From assembly GCF_017876315.1 (NCBI RefSeq), contig NZ_JAGINU010000001.1, positions 1,116,001-1,180,000 on the forward strand: a stretch of DNA of 64,000 nucleotides, written 5' to 3'. The stretch comes from Pseudonocardia parietis (GTDB taxonomy: Bacteria > Actinomycetota > Actinomycetes > Mycobacteriales > Pseudonocardiaceae). Within the stretch, counting starts at the first letter, position 1, and the number at the start of each line of letters is the position of its first letter. Below the pieces are notes generated by a model. It was not told the DNA's origin. It searched no databases and saw only the letters and a list, made by a program, of their open reading frames with translations. This document shows positions 26,517 to 34,768 of the stretch, piece after piece. Both the position numbers and the translations under genes were made by a program.

Positions 26517-27484
26517 GTGTACACGCCGGTCGGCGCTGCGTGATATCCCTTCGCCCCGACGGCGTCCGCGAGCGGGCTGCGCGGCGCGGACCCGGCGCGG
26601 ACCCGTGCGGCGACGGCCTCGGCGTCCCACACCGGGGTCCAGCCCAGCTCCGCGACGGCGCGTGCCGACGAGTACACGCGGTCCACCGCCGGTACCGCCC
26701 AGCCGCGTTCACGCAGCAGCGCCGCCACCCCCGGAGCCCGCCGGGCGAGCACGCCCGCCACGTCCCGCCCGAGGCCGGGAAGGTCGTCGCGGGTGAACGG
26801 GGACGGCGCGCTGAGGACGTACCGGGCGAAGCCCAGCTCCGGGGCGCGCCGTGCCGCCGCGAGGTGTGCGGTCACCACGTCGGCGACGTCGACCCGGCGG
26901 TGGCAGAACTCGACGAGCTTGAGGGCCGTGTCGTCGAACTCCGCCCGCACCTCGTCGCGGTCGTCGGCCTCGGGGAAGAACCGGGAGACGCGCAGCACCA
27001 CCACGGGCAGCCCCGGGTCGAGCGACGCCAGCTCGCACAGGTCCTCGGCCGCGGTCTTGGTGGCGCCGTAGACGTTGCGCACCCGTGGGACGACGGTCTC
27101 GTCGATCCAGGTCGCAGGGCCCCCGGGGACCGGGGTGAGTGCCCGTCCGAACGCGCTCGTCGACGAGGTGAAGACGACCGCGCGCACGCCCGCGGTGGCG
27201 GACTCCTCGAGCACGGCGAGAGTCCCCGAGACGTTGGTGCCGACGAAGTCCTGCCGGGTGTGCGAGCCGACGTGCGGTTTGTGCAGCGTCGCCGTGTGCA
27301 GGACGTGCGTGACCCCCGCCAGCGCATCGGCGAGCGCGTCGCGGTCGGTCAGCGACGCGATGACGTCGGTCCAGGGGGACGGCACCAGGTCGAGCCCGGT
27401 GACGGCGGCACCGCTGTCGCGCAGGGTGCGTACCAGCGCCTCACCGAGGTGCCCGGAACTGCCGGTGACGAGAAATCGCTCCAC
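26510..27484 (-). CDS. NAD-dependent epimerase/dehydratase (extended SDR)
   Basis: About 324 residues from GTG 27484, though GTG 27490 or 27502 are possible. VERFLVTGSSGHLGEALVRTL holds the GxxGxxG NAD site at the very N-terminus. Substrate-side residues are TSSTSAFG (Ser) and VYGATKTAAEDL (Tyr-x3-Lys). The family includes sugar-nucleotide epimerases and dehydratases as well as general reductases; no sugar gene is nearby. Residues about 160-230 give the variable substrate region, ending in VYSSARAVAELGWTP, the usual C-terminal helix. Confidence 0.87.
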   Translation of the reverse strand: MERFLVTGSSGHLGEALVRTLRDSGAAVTGLDLVPSPWTDVIASLTDRDALADALAGVTHVLHTATLHKPHVGSHTRQDFVGTNVSGTLAVLEESATAGVRAVVFTSSTSAFGRALTPVPGGPATWIDETVVPRVRNVYGATKTAAEDLCELASLDPGLPVVVLRVSRFFPEADDRDEVRAEFDDTALKLVEFCHRRVDVADVVTAHLAAARRAPELGFARYVLSAPSPFTRDDLPGLGRDVAGVLARRAPGVAALLRERGWAVPAVDRVYSSARAVAELGWTPVWDAEAVAARVRAGSAPRSPLADAVGAKGYHAAPTGVYTR

Positions 27485-27532
27485 GTCCACGGACCCCAGC
27501 ACGCCGCGGGGGTGCGATCAACCGGGTTGCGG

Positions 27533-27868
27533 TCAGGAGGCGGAGCGTGCGGAGCGGCTCAGCCCGCCCCAGGTCCGGCGGCGCGCCGAACGGCGGGCCA
27601 CGCCGGAGGTCTCCGCGCAGAGCAGGCAACCGTCCCCGGGCGGTGAGGCCAGCGAGGCCGGCAGCACGGTGTGGCCGCAGACGGCGGTGCACTGCCCGCT
27701 CCCGGTGGCGAGCGAGTCGGCGAGCACCGCATGCTGGACGACGTGGCTGCGCCCGTCACGGGCGCAGGTGACGGTGACACCCGGCTCGGCGTGCCCGGCG
27801 GGCAGGGTCGAGGACGACACCTGGCGCGTGCTGACGGGCGGTACCGACACGGTGACTCCTCCGGGCAT
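27533..27868 (-). CDS. Conserved-looking Cys/His-rich small protein, unknown function
   Basis: 111 residues from ATG 27868. The N-terminus is flexible (MPGGVTVSVPPVSTRQVSSS). The core contains VTVTCARDGRSHVVQHAVL, then QCTAVCGHTVL, then GCLLCAE: Cys and His pairs spaced as in a small zinc-binding module. The tail is very basic (RRSARRRTWGGLSRSARS). I do not recognise a characterised family; similar short proteins are frequent in Pseudonocardiaceae in my recollection. It is divergent from the ectoine operon, 302 bp away. Confidence 0.6.
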   Translation of the reverse strand: MPGGVTVSVPPVSTRQVSSSTLPAGHAEPGVTVTCARDGRSHVVQHAVLADSLATGSGQCTAVCGHTVLPASLASPPGDGCLLCAETSGVARRSARRRTWGGLSRSARSAS

Positions 27869-28170
27869 GGTTCGGCGGAAGCCCCATCGTCGCCCGTAAG
27901 TCCGTGCAGATGCAAGTGCATCCGCACGAACGGCCGAATATGAAGGGTGCTCGTAGCGGAGCGTGGCGAGCGCCACGCAAAGGTGTCAGAAGCCCTCCGG
28001 GTAGCCCGTTCGTGCCGGTCGCGGCGGTCGCCGAAATGACGCCGCTCCCTGGGCGGACGCCCGATTCGTCCGGGCGCGGAGCGTAGTGGTCCTGGTCACA
28101 TCGACGCAGGTGGGCGGGCGGGTGCCCGGGCGTCAGCGGCTGCATCCGACGGCCGAGCCGGTTAATCTCG
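27869..28170. promoter_or_regulatory. Intergenic region upstream of the ectoine operon
   Basis: 302 bp without a gene. It contains an 18-bp hairpin palindrome, GCGTGGCG-AG-CGCCACGC (27961-27978), and a stretch of lower GC around 27900-27950. The ectABCD promoter must lie here, but I see no confident -35/-10 pair. The ectA start is preceded by cggttaatctcg without a good ribosome site. Confidence 0.5.
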
Positions 28171-28824
28171 ATGGCCATGACCGCTCCCGAGCAGGCACAG
28201 CCTCGGGCGTCCGCATCGTCTCCGGGGGCCGACGCCCCCGGTGCAGCGACCACTGACGCCGACGGCGACCATTCGTACGAGATCGTGTCGCCGGTCCCGG
28301 CCGACGGGGTGGACATGTGGCGACTCGCCGTCGAGTCGCAGACGCTGGACGCGAACTCCCGCTACGCCTACGTGCTGTGGTGCCGCGACTTCGCCGACAC
28401 CTCGGTGATCGCCCGCCGCAGCGACGGCCTGGCCGTCGGGTACGTCACCGGCTACCTGCGCCCGCAGGCCGGGAACACCCTGCTGATCTGGCAGGTGTGC
28501 GTGGACCCGGTCGCGCGTGGAGCGGGCCTGGCCGGCCGGCTGCTGGACGCGGTCTGGGACCAGGCGGTGGCCACCGCGGGCGCGGACCGGATGGAAACGA
28601 CCGTCACCCCGGACAACGAGTCGTCCATCCGGCTGTTCACATCCTTCGCCAGACGACACCACACGTCGATCGAGCGGGAGGACCTCTTCGGTCCGGACCT
28701 GCTCGGCGACGCCCACGAGCCGGAGCATCTGTACCGCATCGGCCCGATCGCACGCTCCGCCGGAGTGCAGGACGCCGAAGCGCGGACCGCCGGAGTGCAC
28801 AACACAGAGGGTGGAAAGAAATGA
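28171..28824 (+). CDS. ectA: L-2,4-diaminobutyrate N-gamma-acetyltransferase
   Basis: 217 residues (ATG 28171 or 28177). The GNAT core spans about 35-195: YEIVSPVPADGVDMWRLAVES, SRYAYVLWCRDF, the acetyl-CoA loop WQVCVDPVARGAGLAGRLL and TTVTPDNESSIRLF. It acetylates diaminobutyrate, the second step of ectoine synthesis. It is longer than usual because of a 35-residue Ala/Ser/Pro N-terminus and a C-terminal tail in which a 10-residue unit (RSAGVQDAEA / RTAGVHNTEG) is repeated. Its stop overlaps the ectB start (ATGA). Confidence 0.95.
   Translation: MAMTAPEQAQPRASASSPGADAPGAATTDADGDHSYEIVSPVPADGVDMWRLAVESQTLDANSRYAYVLWCRDFADTSVIARRSDGLAVGYVTGYLRPQAGNTLLIWQVCVDPVARGAGLAGRLLDAVWDQAVATAGADRMETTVTPDNESSIRLFTSFARRHHTSIEREDLFGPDLLGDAHEPEHLYRIGPIARSAGVQDAEARTAGVHNTEGGKK
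28753..28812 (+). repeat. Diverged 30-bp tandem repeat in the ectA tail
   Basis: Two in-frame 30-bp units at 28753-28782 and 28783-28812 share the block ccgccggagtgca. They encode RSAGVQDAEA and RTAGVHNTEG at the C-terminus of EctA, 12 bp before its stop. Confidence 0.65.
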
Positions 28825-30074
28825 CCGTTTTCGAGGATCTCGAATCCCAGGTCCGCAGCTACTGCCGCAACTGGCCGGTCGTCTTCGACACGGCCAAGGG
28901 GAGCCGCCTGACCGACGTCGACGGGAACTCCTACCTCGACTTCTTCGGCGGCGCGGGCGCGCTCAACTACGGGCACAACCCCGAGGTGCTGAAGAAGCCC
29001 CTGATCGAGTACCTGACCGGGGACGGCATCACCCACGGTCTGGACATGTACACCCGCGCCAAGGGCGAGTTCCTGGACACCTTCCAGGAGACGATCCTCA
29101 ACCCGCGCGGCCTGGACTACAAGGTCCAGTTCCCCGGTCCGACGGGCGCCAACGCCGTCGAGTCCGCGCTCAAGCTGGCGCGGAAGATCACCGGCAAGGA
29201 AGCGCTGATCAACTTCACCAACGCGTTCCACGGCATGACGCTGGGCGCGCTGTCGGTGACCGGTAACTCGATGAAGCGCGGTGGCGCCGGCATCCCGCTG
29301 GTCCACTCGACGCCGATGCCGTTCGACAACTACTTCGACGGCAAGATGCCCGACTTCCTCTGGTTCGAGAAGGTCCTCGACGACACCGGGTCCAGCCTGA
29401 ACGAGCCGGCCGCCGTCATCGTCGAGACCGTGCAGGGCGAGGGCGGGCTCAACCCGGCCCGCATCGAGTGGCTGCAGGGCCTCGAGGACCTGTGCCGCCG
29501 CAAGGGCCTCCTGCTCATCGTCGACGACGTCCAGATGGGCTGCGGGCGCACCGGGCCGTTCTTCTCGTTCGAGGTCGCCGGCATCAAGCCGGACATCGTC
29601 ACCATCTCCAAGTCGATCTCCGGGTACGGCATGCCGATGGCACTGGTGCTGATGAAGCCGGAGCACGACCAGTGGGGCCCCGGCGAGCACAACGGGACCT
29701 TCCGCGGCAACAACCCGGCCTTCGTCACGGCGACCCACGCCCTGCGGAACTGGTGGACCGACGACACCCTCGAGAAGGACACCGTCCGCAAGGGCGAGAA
29801 GATCGAAGAGGGCTTCAACAAGATCGTCGCGGACAACCGTGGCACCGAGATGTTCGCCAAGGGCCGCGGCCTGGCGCGGGGCATCCAGTTCGAGGGGGAG
29901 GGCCTGGCCGAGAAGATCGCCGGCAAGGCCTTCGAGCACCGGCTGCTGCTGGAGACCGCCGGGCCGAACGACGAGGTCCTGAAGCTCCTGCCGCCGCTGA
30001 CCACCTCCGATGACGAGATCGACGAGGGTCTTGGGATCATCGCCGAGTCCGTCCGAACCGTCACTGGGAGCTGA
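28821..30074 (+). CDS. ectB: Diaminobutyrate--2-oxoglutarate transaminase
   Basis: 417 residues, the normal EctB length. This PLP aminotransferase makes 2,4-diaminobutyrate from aspartate semialdehyde. Seen: DFFGGAGALNYGHN near the N-terminus, QFPGPTGANAVESALKLAR, IVDDVQMGCGRTG with the pyridine-N Asp, and the Schiff-base Lys in VTISKSISGYGMPMAL. The GTFRGNNPAF motif binds the phosphate of the other subunit. It is the second gene of a tightly coupled ectABCD operon. Confidence 0.97.
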   Translation: MTVFEDLESQVRSYCRNWPVVFDTAKGSRLTDVDGNSYLDFFGGAGALNYGHNPEVLKKPLIEYLTGDGITHGLDMYTRAKGEFLDTFQETILNPRGLDYKVQFPGPTGANAVESALKLARKITGKEALINFTNAFHGMTLGALSVTGNSMKRGGAGIPLVHSTPMPFDNYFDGKMPDFLWFEKVLDDTGSSLNEPAAVIVETVQGEGGLNPARIEWLQGLEDLCRRKGLLLIVDDVQMGCGRTGPFFSFEVAGIKPDIVTISKSISGYGMPMALVLMKPEHDQWGPGEHNGTFRGNNPAFVTATHALRNWWTDDTLEKDTVRKGEKIEEGFNKIVADNRGTEMFAKGRGLARGIQFEGEGLAEKIAGKAFEHRLLLETAGPNDEVLKLLPPLTTSDDEIDEGLGIIAESVRTVTGS

Positions 30075-30081
30075 TACACAC

Positions 30082-30477
30082 ATGATCGTCCGTACTCTCG
30101 ACGACATCACCGGTACCGAGCGCGACGTCGAGCCCGAGAACAAGCAGTGGCGCAGCAAGCGCATCGTGCTGGGCGACGACAGGGTCGGGTTCTCGGTTCA
30201 CGAGACCGTGCTCCAGCCGGGCACGATCAACGACTTCTGGTACGCCAACCACATCGAGGCCGTCTTCATCACCGAGGGCGAGGGCGAGCTCTACGACAAG
30301 GACAACGACGTCACGTACCAGCTCAAGCCGGGCTCGATCTACGTGCTGAACGGCAACGAGAAGCACCAGCTGCGCCCCGCGACGCTGATGAAGACCGTCT
30401 GCGTGTTCAACCCGCCGGTCACCGGCCGGGAGGTGCACGACGAGAACGGCGTGTACCCGCTGGTCACCGTGGACTGA
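30082..30477 (+). CDS. ectC: Ectoine synthase
   Basis: 131 residues, full length. A single cupin domain: NDFWYANHIEAVFITEGEGEL carries the first metal-binding residues, then GSIYVLNGNEKHQLRP the second. It cyclises N-gamma-acetyl-diaminobutyrate to ectoine. Start ATG 30082 lies 7 bp after the ectB stop. The C-terminal extension NGVYPLVTVD is typical. Confidence 0.97.
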   Translation: MIVRTLDDITGTERDVEPENKQWRSKRIVLGDDRVGFSVHETVLQPGTINDFWYANHIEAVFITEGEGELYDKDNDVTYQLKPGSIYVLNGNEKHQLRPATLMKTVCVFNPPVTGREVHDENGVYPLVTVD

Positions 30478-30503
30478 TGTCCCGGGCGTAGCCCAGCTCA
30501 CCG

Positions 30504-30544
30504 CGAGGGGCGTTTCCGCTGTGTCGAAGCGGGAACGTCCCTCG
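30504..30544 (+). other. 16-bp hairpin between ectC and ectD
   Basis: CGAGGGGCGTTTCCGC (30504-30519) pairs fully in RNA with GCGGGAACGTCCCTCG (30529-30544), counting two G-U pairs, with a 9-base loop. No U-tract follows. It could partially terminate, or protect the ectABC message, so that ectD is made at a different level. Confidence 0.7.
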
Positions 30545-30605
30545 TGGTCTGTTCGAGACCACCACCCGTGTGAAGGGAACGGAAACACCGCAAGGAGGAA
30601 TGTCC

Positions 30606-31532
30606 ATGACTGCCGTGGCCGGCAGCGACCACCTCACCGGACTCGCATCCGCCGAGGACCGCTACTACACGCGGATCTCGCCCGAGCCCGCCTTCGTCGA
30701 GCGTGCGGAGCCCACCGTCTGGGGCGACCGCTCGAGCGCCGGGATGTTCGGGGCCCAGGAGCTGATCGCGCACGAGCGCGACGGCTTCGTGCAGGTCCCG
30801 GGACTGCTCACCGGGGACGAGGTCGCCTTCTACCAAGCAGAGCTGGATCGTCTCGCGAACGATCCGGCGGTCCGCGCCGACGAGCGCTGCATCATCGAGA
30901 AGTCGTCCGACGAGGTGCGGTCGATCTTCGAGGTGCACCGCATCTCACCGGCCATGGCCCGCCTGGTCCGCGACGAGCGGGTGCTCTCCCGCGCGCGGCA
31001 GATCCTGGGCTCGGACGTCTACGTCCACCAGAGCCGGATCAACTACAAGCCCGGTTTCGGCGGCGGCGGCTTCTACTGGCACTCCGACTTCGAGACCTGG
31101 CACGCCGAGGACGGCATGCCGTCCCCGCGGGCGGTGAGCTGCTCCATCTCGCTGACCGACAACCACCCGTTCAACGGCTGTCTGATGATCATGCCGGGCT
31201 CGCACCGGACGTTCGTCTCCTGCGTCGGTGAGACGCCCGAGGACAACCATCTGTCCTCGCTCACCGAGCAGGAGATCGGGACGCCCGACCCGGACTCGAT
31301 CGCGACCCTCGCCGAACGGCACGGCATCGAGATGATGACCGGCGAGGCCGGCTCGGCCACCTGGTTCGACTCGAACTGCATGCACGGTTCCGGTGACAAC
31401 ATCACCCCGTTCTCGCGCTCGAACATCTTCCTGGTGTTCAACAGCGTCGAGAACGCCTGTGTGGAGCCGTTCTACGCCCCGAAGCCGCGCCCCGAGTACA
31501 TCGGTGCGCGGGACTTCACCCCTGTCCGGTAG
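30606..31532 (+). CDS. ectD: Ectoine 5-hydroxylase
   Basis: 308 residues from the ATG at 30606, which is seven bases after GGAGG; the ATG at 30600 is too close. It is an Fe(II)/2-oxoglutarate dioxygenase with ligands His159 and Asp161 in FYWHSDFETWH and His260 in SNCMHGSG. The EctD signature SRINYKPGFGGGGFYWHSDF is intact. It makes 5-hydroxyectoine, a heat and desiccation protectant. The 128-bp gap after ectC contains a hairpin, so expression may be partly independent. Confidence 0.97.
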   Translation: MTAVAGSDHLTGLASAEDRYYTRISPEPAFVERAEPTVWGDRSSAGMFGAQELIAHERDGFVQVPGLLTGDEVAFYQAELDRLANDPAVRADERCIIEKSSDEVRSIFEVHRISPAMARLVRDERVLSRARQILGSDVYVHQSRINYKPGFGGGGFYWHSDFETWHAEDGMPSPRAVSCSISLTDNHPFNGCLMIMPGSHRTFVSCVGETPEDNHLSSLTEQEIGTPDPDSIATLAERHGIEMMTGEAGSATWFDSNCMHGSGDNITPFSRSNIFLVFNSVENACVEPFYAPKPRPEYIGARDFTPVR

Positions 31533-31574
31533 GAGCACCGCGACCGACCGAACGCGTTAACCACCACAAGCTCA

Positions 31575-32402
31575 TCAGTTGACGGCGGCGCCCGTCCCGG
31601 TTCTCCGGGCGGGCGTCGCCGCCGTCGCGGCCCCGTACGGCGGGGACAGCGTGGGGCGCTTCGGCCGGTGCTCCTCGCCGGTGCGTGCGCCGCGCAGCCG
31701 CCTGCGGACGTAGGGCATCACGTGGTGGGTGACCCAGCGGAGATCCTCGAGCTGCCGCGCCCGCCACGGAGCGGGCCCGTCGTCGGGCTCCGGCCACGGC
31801 GCCCGCCAGTCCCCCGACGGCTCGCCGAGCGCCTCCAGGACCCGCCAGGCCACCCGCTCGTGCGCGTGCGGCACCAGGTGCAGCCGGTCCGGGCCCCAGG
31901 CCCGCGGGTCGGCCAGCGCGTTCATCGCCCAGAGATCGACCACCCGGCAGCCGTGCCGCTCGGCCGAGGCCCGCATCAGCTCGTTGTAGCAGGCGATCCG
32001 GCCGCGCAGGCGGCGGATGAGCGGGTGCATCCGGCGCAGGTCGAACCCGGTGAGGATGAGGACCTCGGCCCCGGTCGCGACCAGCCGGGCCAGCGCGGCG
32101 TCGAAGCGCGCGGCCAGGTCGTCGGTGTCGCAGACCCAGCCGATGATGTCGTTGCCGCCCGCGCAGAACGTGATCAGGTCCGGCCGCATCGCCTCCGCGA
32201 CCGGGACCTGGTCGGCGACGATCTGGTCGAGGACCTTGCCGCGGACGGCGAGGTTGGCGTACCCGAAGCCCGGGTACCGGTCGGCGAGCGTCTCGGCGAC
32301 CCGGTCGGCCCAGCCGCGGGGGCGGCCGTCGCCGGCGAAGTCGTCGAGACCCTCGGTGAAACTGTCGCCGAGCGCGACGTAGCTCCGGTGCTGCACGTGC
32401 AC
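31575..32402 (-). CDS. SGNH/GDSL hydrolase
   Basis: About 275 residues from GTG 32402, which follows a strong GGAGGGG; a much longer frame upstream is non-coding and overlaps the divergent gene. Block I is YVALGDSFTEGL with the catalytic Ser, the Gly block LAVRGKVLD, the Asn block FCAGGNDIIG and the Asp/His block DRLHLVPHAH. These give an intracellular esterase/lipase-type fold. The C-terminus is basic and Pro-rich. It is convergent with ectD. Confidence 0.9.
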   Translation of the reverse strand: MHVQHRSYVALGDSFTEGLDDFAGDGRPRGWADRVAETLADRYPGFGYANLAVRGKVLDQIVADQVPVAEAMRPDLITFCAGGNDIIGWVCDTDDLAARFDAALARLVATGAEVLILTGFDLRRMHPLIRRLRGRIACYNELMRASAERHGCRVVDLWAMNALADPRAWGPDRLHLVPHAHERVAWRVLEALGEPSGDWRAPWPEPDDGPAPWRARQLEDLRWVTHHVMPYVRRRLRGARTGEEHRPKRPTLSPPYGAATAATPARRTGTGAAVN

Positions 32403-32547
32403 CACCCCCTCCGGTTCGGCCGGTCGGCTCTCCCACCCGTTGGTCACCCCGCAGACGTCCTGCGTTACGTCGATGCTCACGTATTCCGCCGGTGCGCGCC
32501 AACCCGATTCGTCGACCGCGCCGCCGGGGTAGGGCACCCTTAATCGG

Positions 32548-33216
32548 GTGACCCCCGATCCCGCCCCCCGCGCCACGTCCCGCTCGGACCCCGGGCTCGG
32601 CGAGCTGCTCGGCGGGCGCGCCGGCGCCGTCGACGCGTCGGTGCCGGTCGTCGCCTTCGTGCTGGCCTGGGTCCTCGCGGGACACCTCGGCTCGGCGTAC
32701 CCGATCAACTGGGGAGCCGGGGCGGCGATCGTGGCCGGAGCCGGTGTCGCGGTCTGGCGGCTCGCCCGCGGGCGCAGGCCGCGTGCGGTGCTGTTCGGCC
32801 TGGCCGGGGTGGTGGCCGCCGCGGCGGTAGCGCTGATCACCGGCCGGGCGTCGGACTTCTTCCTGGTCCAGATCGTGTCGAACGCCGGCAGCGCGCTGGC
32901 CTGGGCGATCTCGATCGTGGTCCGGTGGCCACTGCTGGGTGTGGTCGTCGGCGGGCTGCTGGGCCAGCGGACCCGGTGGCGCCGGGACCCGGACCTGCTC
33001 CGCGGCTACCAGCGGGCGTCCTGGGCGTGGGTGTGCCAGTACGTGATCCGGCTGTCGGTCTTCCTGCCGCTGTGGGCGGCGGACCAGGTGGTGTTGCTCG
33101 GGCTGGCCCGGACCGTGGTGAGCCCGGTGCTGGTGGGCCTGAGCGTGCTCGTGTCGTGGCCGTTGCTGCGTACGGCGCTGCCCGGCGATCACCCGGGAAT
33201 TCGTCACCCCCGGTGA
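32548..33216 (+). CDS. DUF3159 membrane protein
   Basis: 222 residues from a GTG. Five or six membrane helices: [97 protein letters not shown] and more. The RDPDLLRGYQRASWAWVCQYVIR segment with the conserved Arg and Trp residues is characteristic of DUF3159, a family almost confined to actinobacteria. Function unknown; homologues often sit near genes for TRAP/Trk or deoxyuridine triphosphatase, which are not seen here. Confidence 0.8.
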   Translation: MTPDPAPRATSRSDPGLGELLGGRAGAVDASVPVVAFVLAWVLAGHLGSAYPINWGAGAAIVAGAGVAVWRLARGRRPRAVLFGLAGVVAAAAVALITGRASDFFLVQIVSNAGSALAWAISIVVRWPLLGVVVGGLLGQRTRWRRDPDLLRGYQRASWAWVCQYVIRLSVFLPLWAADQVVLLGLARTVVSPVLVGLSVLVSWPLLRTALPGDHPGIRHPR

Positions 33217-33371
33217 CGGTTCCTGACGCGTTGCAGCTAGGATCGTAACCCTAACGTGATCTTCCCGTGTCCACGTGAGGGTCGCCACATCGGGTGATCA
33301 TCCGGTGCGTCCTGCGGCGCCCGGACGTTCTCACGAGTGGATCGCCTTCCCGATGATCACTGCAAGGAGCC

Positions 33372-34697
33372 ATGCCACAGCAGCGCCCCCCGGAGCCCGG
33401 CCGCGGTGATGTCGACCGAGGCGCTCCCGGACCGTCCCGCCCCGCACCCCCGTACCCCGCCGGGCGTCCCGTCGCCGCCCCGGACTCCCCGCACGTCCCG
33501 CGACAGCGCGGTGCCGCGCCCTCCCGGCCGCCGCACGCCGGGCCCGGTGTCCCGCCGACCCAGGCCCGGCCCCAGGCCCGGCCGGGCGGGCAGCGGCCGA
33601 CCCGTGTCGTCCCCGGCCCCGGCGCGCCGCCCGGGCCGTCGCACGGAACGCCGCCGGGGACGCCGCCCGGTGGGTGGCCGCAGACCCGTCAGATGCCGGG
33701 TGGCTCCGCCGACCTGCGCCCGGCCTCCGGGCCGGGTGGCCCGAACGGCCCGGTCGGTGGTGGCCCGGACGGCTCCGGTGGCAGCAGCGGCTCCGCGAAG
33801 GACGACGGCTCCGCGAAGGACAAGGGCTCCGCGAAGGAGACGACCTCGCTGAAGGAGAGCCTCAAGCCGACGGACATCGCGGCCGGGGCCGGCGCGTCGG
33901 TCGTCAGCGCGATCCTCGGTTCGTTCCTGGGCGCCGTCGGCACGGTGCTCGGCGCGGCGCTGGGGTCGATCATCTACACCCTGGTCAGCGCGTTCCTGAC
34001 CCGCGGGATCGAGCACAGCAAGGACAAGGCGCTCGCGCTCAAGGAGAAGGCGGCCGCCAAGAAGGGCAAGGGCGTCGCCGAGGGGACGGCCGCTGCGGCC
34101 GAGGCGTTCTCCGGTCGCGGGTCCGGCCGCCCGACCGGCGAGGAGACCGTGGTGCTCGACCCGTCGCGGGCCGGCCGGACGGCGGCGGGTTCCGGGCCGG
34201 CGGCATCGGGGCGTGGCGGCCCGCGCCGGCTCCGGTTCACCCGCAGGACGGTCATCGTGTCCGCGGTGCTCGGGCTCGTCACCTTCGGGGTGTCGATGTT
34301 CCTGATCACGGGCATCGAGGTCGTCAAGGGTTCCTCGCTGGCGGGCAACGGCTCCGGCACCTCGATCGGGAGCGTCGTCCGCGGCGGACCGCCCGCGGAG
34401 CCCACCGACCAGGGCGAGGAGAACAGCGGCACCGACTCCTCGTCGACGTCGGAGAGCGCGACCTCCACCTCGGAGTCGCAGACCGGCACCTCGGAGTCGC
34501 CCACGAGCACGGAGTCCGGGGACTCCGGGCCGTCGGAGCAGCCCGGATCCGGCTCCGAGTCCGGCTCGGACTCGGGCTCGGGCTCGGACGGTCCGCTGGG
34601 AGACAGCCTGAACCGCGTGCTGCCGACGCAGGAACCCGGTTCCGGGCAGCAGCAGTCCGGGCCGGACACCGGCGGGGAGTCCGGTTCGACCAACTGA
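33372..34697 (+). CDS. Two-pass membrane protein with disordered ends
   Basis: 441 residues. The first 165 are Pro/Gly-rich and disordered with a KDDGSAKDKGSAKE block. Residues 170-210 form a Gly-zipper hydrophobic stretch (GASVVSAILGSFLGAVGTVL onward). A basic/Ala-Lys segment follows, then a second helix at 292-318 after RRLRFTRR. The external C-terminus is Ser/Thr/Glu-rich (SSTSESATSTSESQTGTSES). No enzymatic motif is seen. It may be a cell-envelope protein. A strong terminator follows immediately. Confidence 0.72.
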   Translation: MPQQRPPEPGRGDVDRGAPGPSRPAPPYPAGRPVAAPDSPHVPRQRGAAPSRPPHAGPGVPPTQARPQARPGGQRPTRVVPGPGAPPGPSHGTPPGTPPGGWPQTRQMPGGSADLRPASGPGGPNGPVGGGPDGSGGSSGSAKDDGSAKDKGSAKETTSLKESLKPTDIAAGAGASVVSAILGSFLGAVGTVLGAALGSIIYTLVSAFLTRGIEHSKDKALALKEKAAAKKGKGVAEGTAAAAEAFSGRGSGRPTGEETVVLDPSRAGRTAAGSGPAASGRGGPRRLRFTRRTVIVSAVLGLVTFGVSMFLITGIEVVKGSSLAGNGSGTSIGSVVRGGPPAEPTDQGEENSGTDSSSTSESATSTSESQTGTSESPTSTESGDSGPSEQPGSGSESGSDSGSGSDGPLGDSLNRVLPTQEPGSGQQQSGPDTGGESGSTN

Positions 34698-34710
34698 TCC
34701 GGTGACGCGA

Positions 34711-34744
34711 ACGGCGCCGGTGGGCACTCGCCCACCGGCGCCGT
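34711..34744. terminator. Bidirectional terminator between the membrane protein and thiE
   Basis: ACGGCGCCGGTGGGC (34711-34725) and GCCCACCGGCGCCGT (34730-34744) form a perfect 15-bp stem with loop ACTC. It lies 13 bp past the stop of the upstream gene and 24 bp from the thiE stop on the other strand, so it can serve both. Confidence 0.85.
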
Positions 34745-34768
34745 CGTGTGTGGCCGGTGGGTGTGCTG

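Noticed and set aside
31533..31574. Terminator after ectD
   Set aside because: No stem of useful length was found in the short gap before the SGNH gene stop.
32403..33288. N-terminal extensions of the SGNH hydrolase across the DUF3159 gene
   Set aside because: The extension is low-complexity antisense sequence; the catalytic block I begins right after a good GTG start at 32402.
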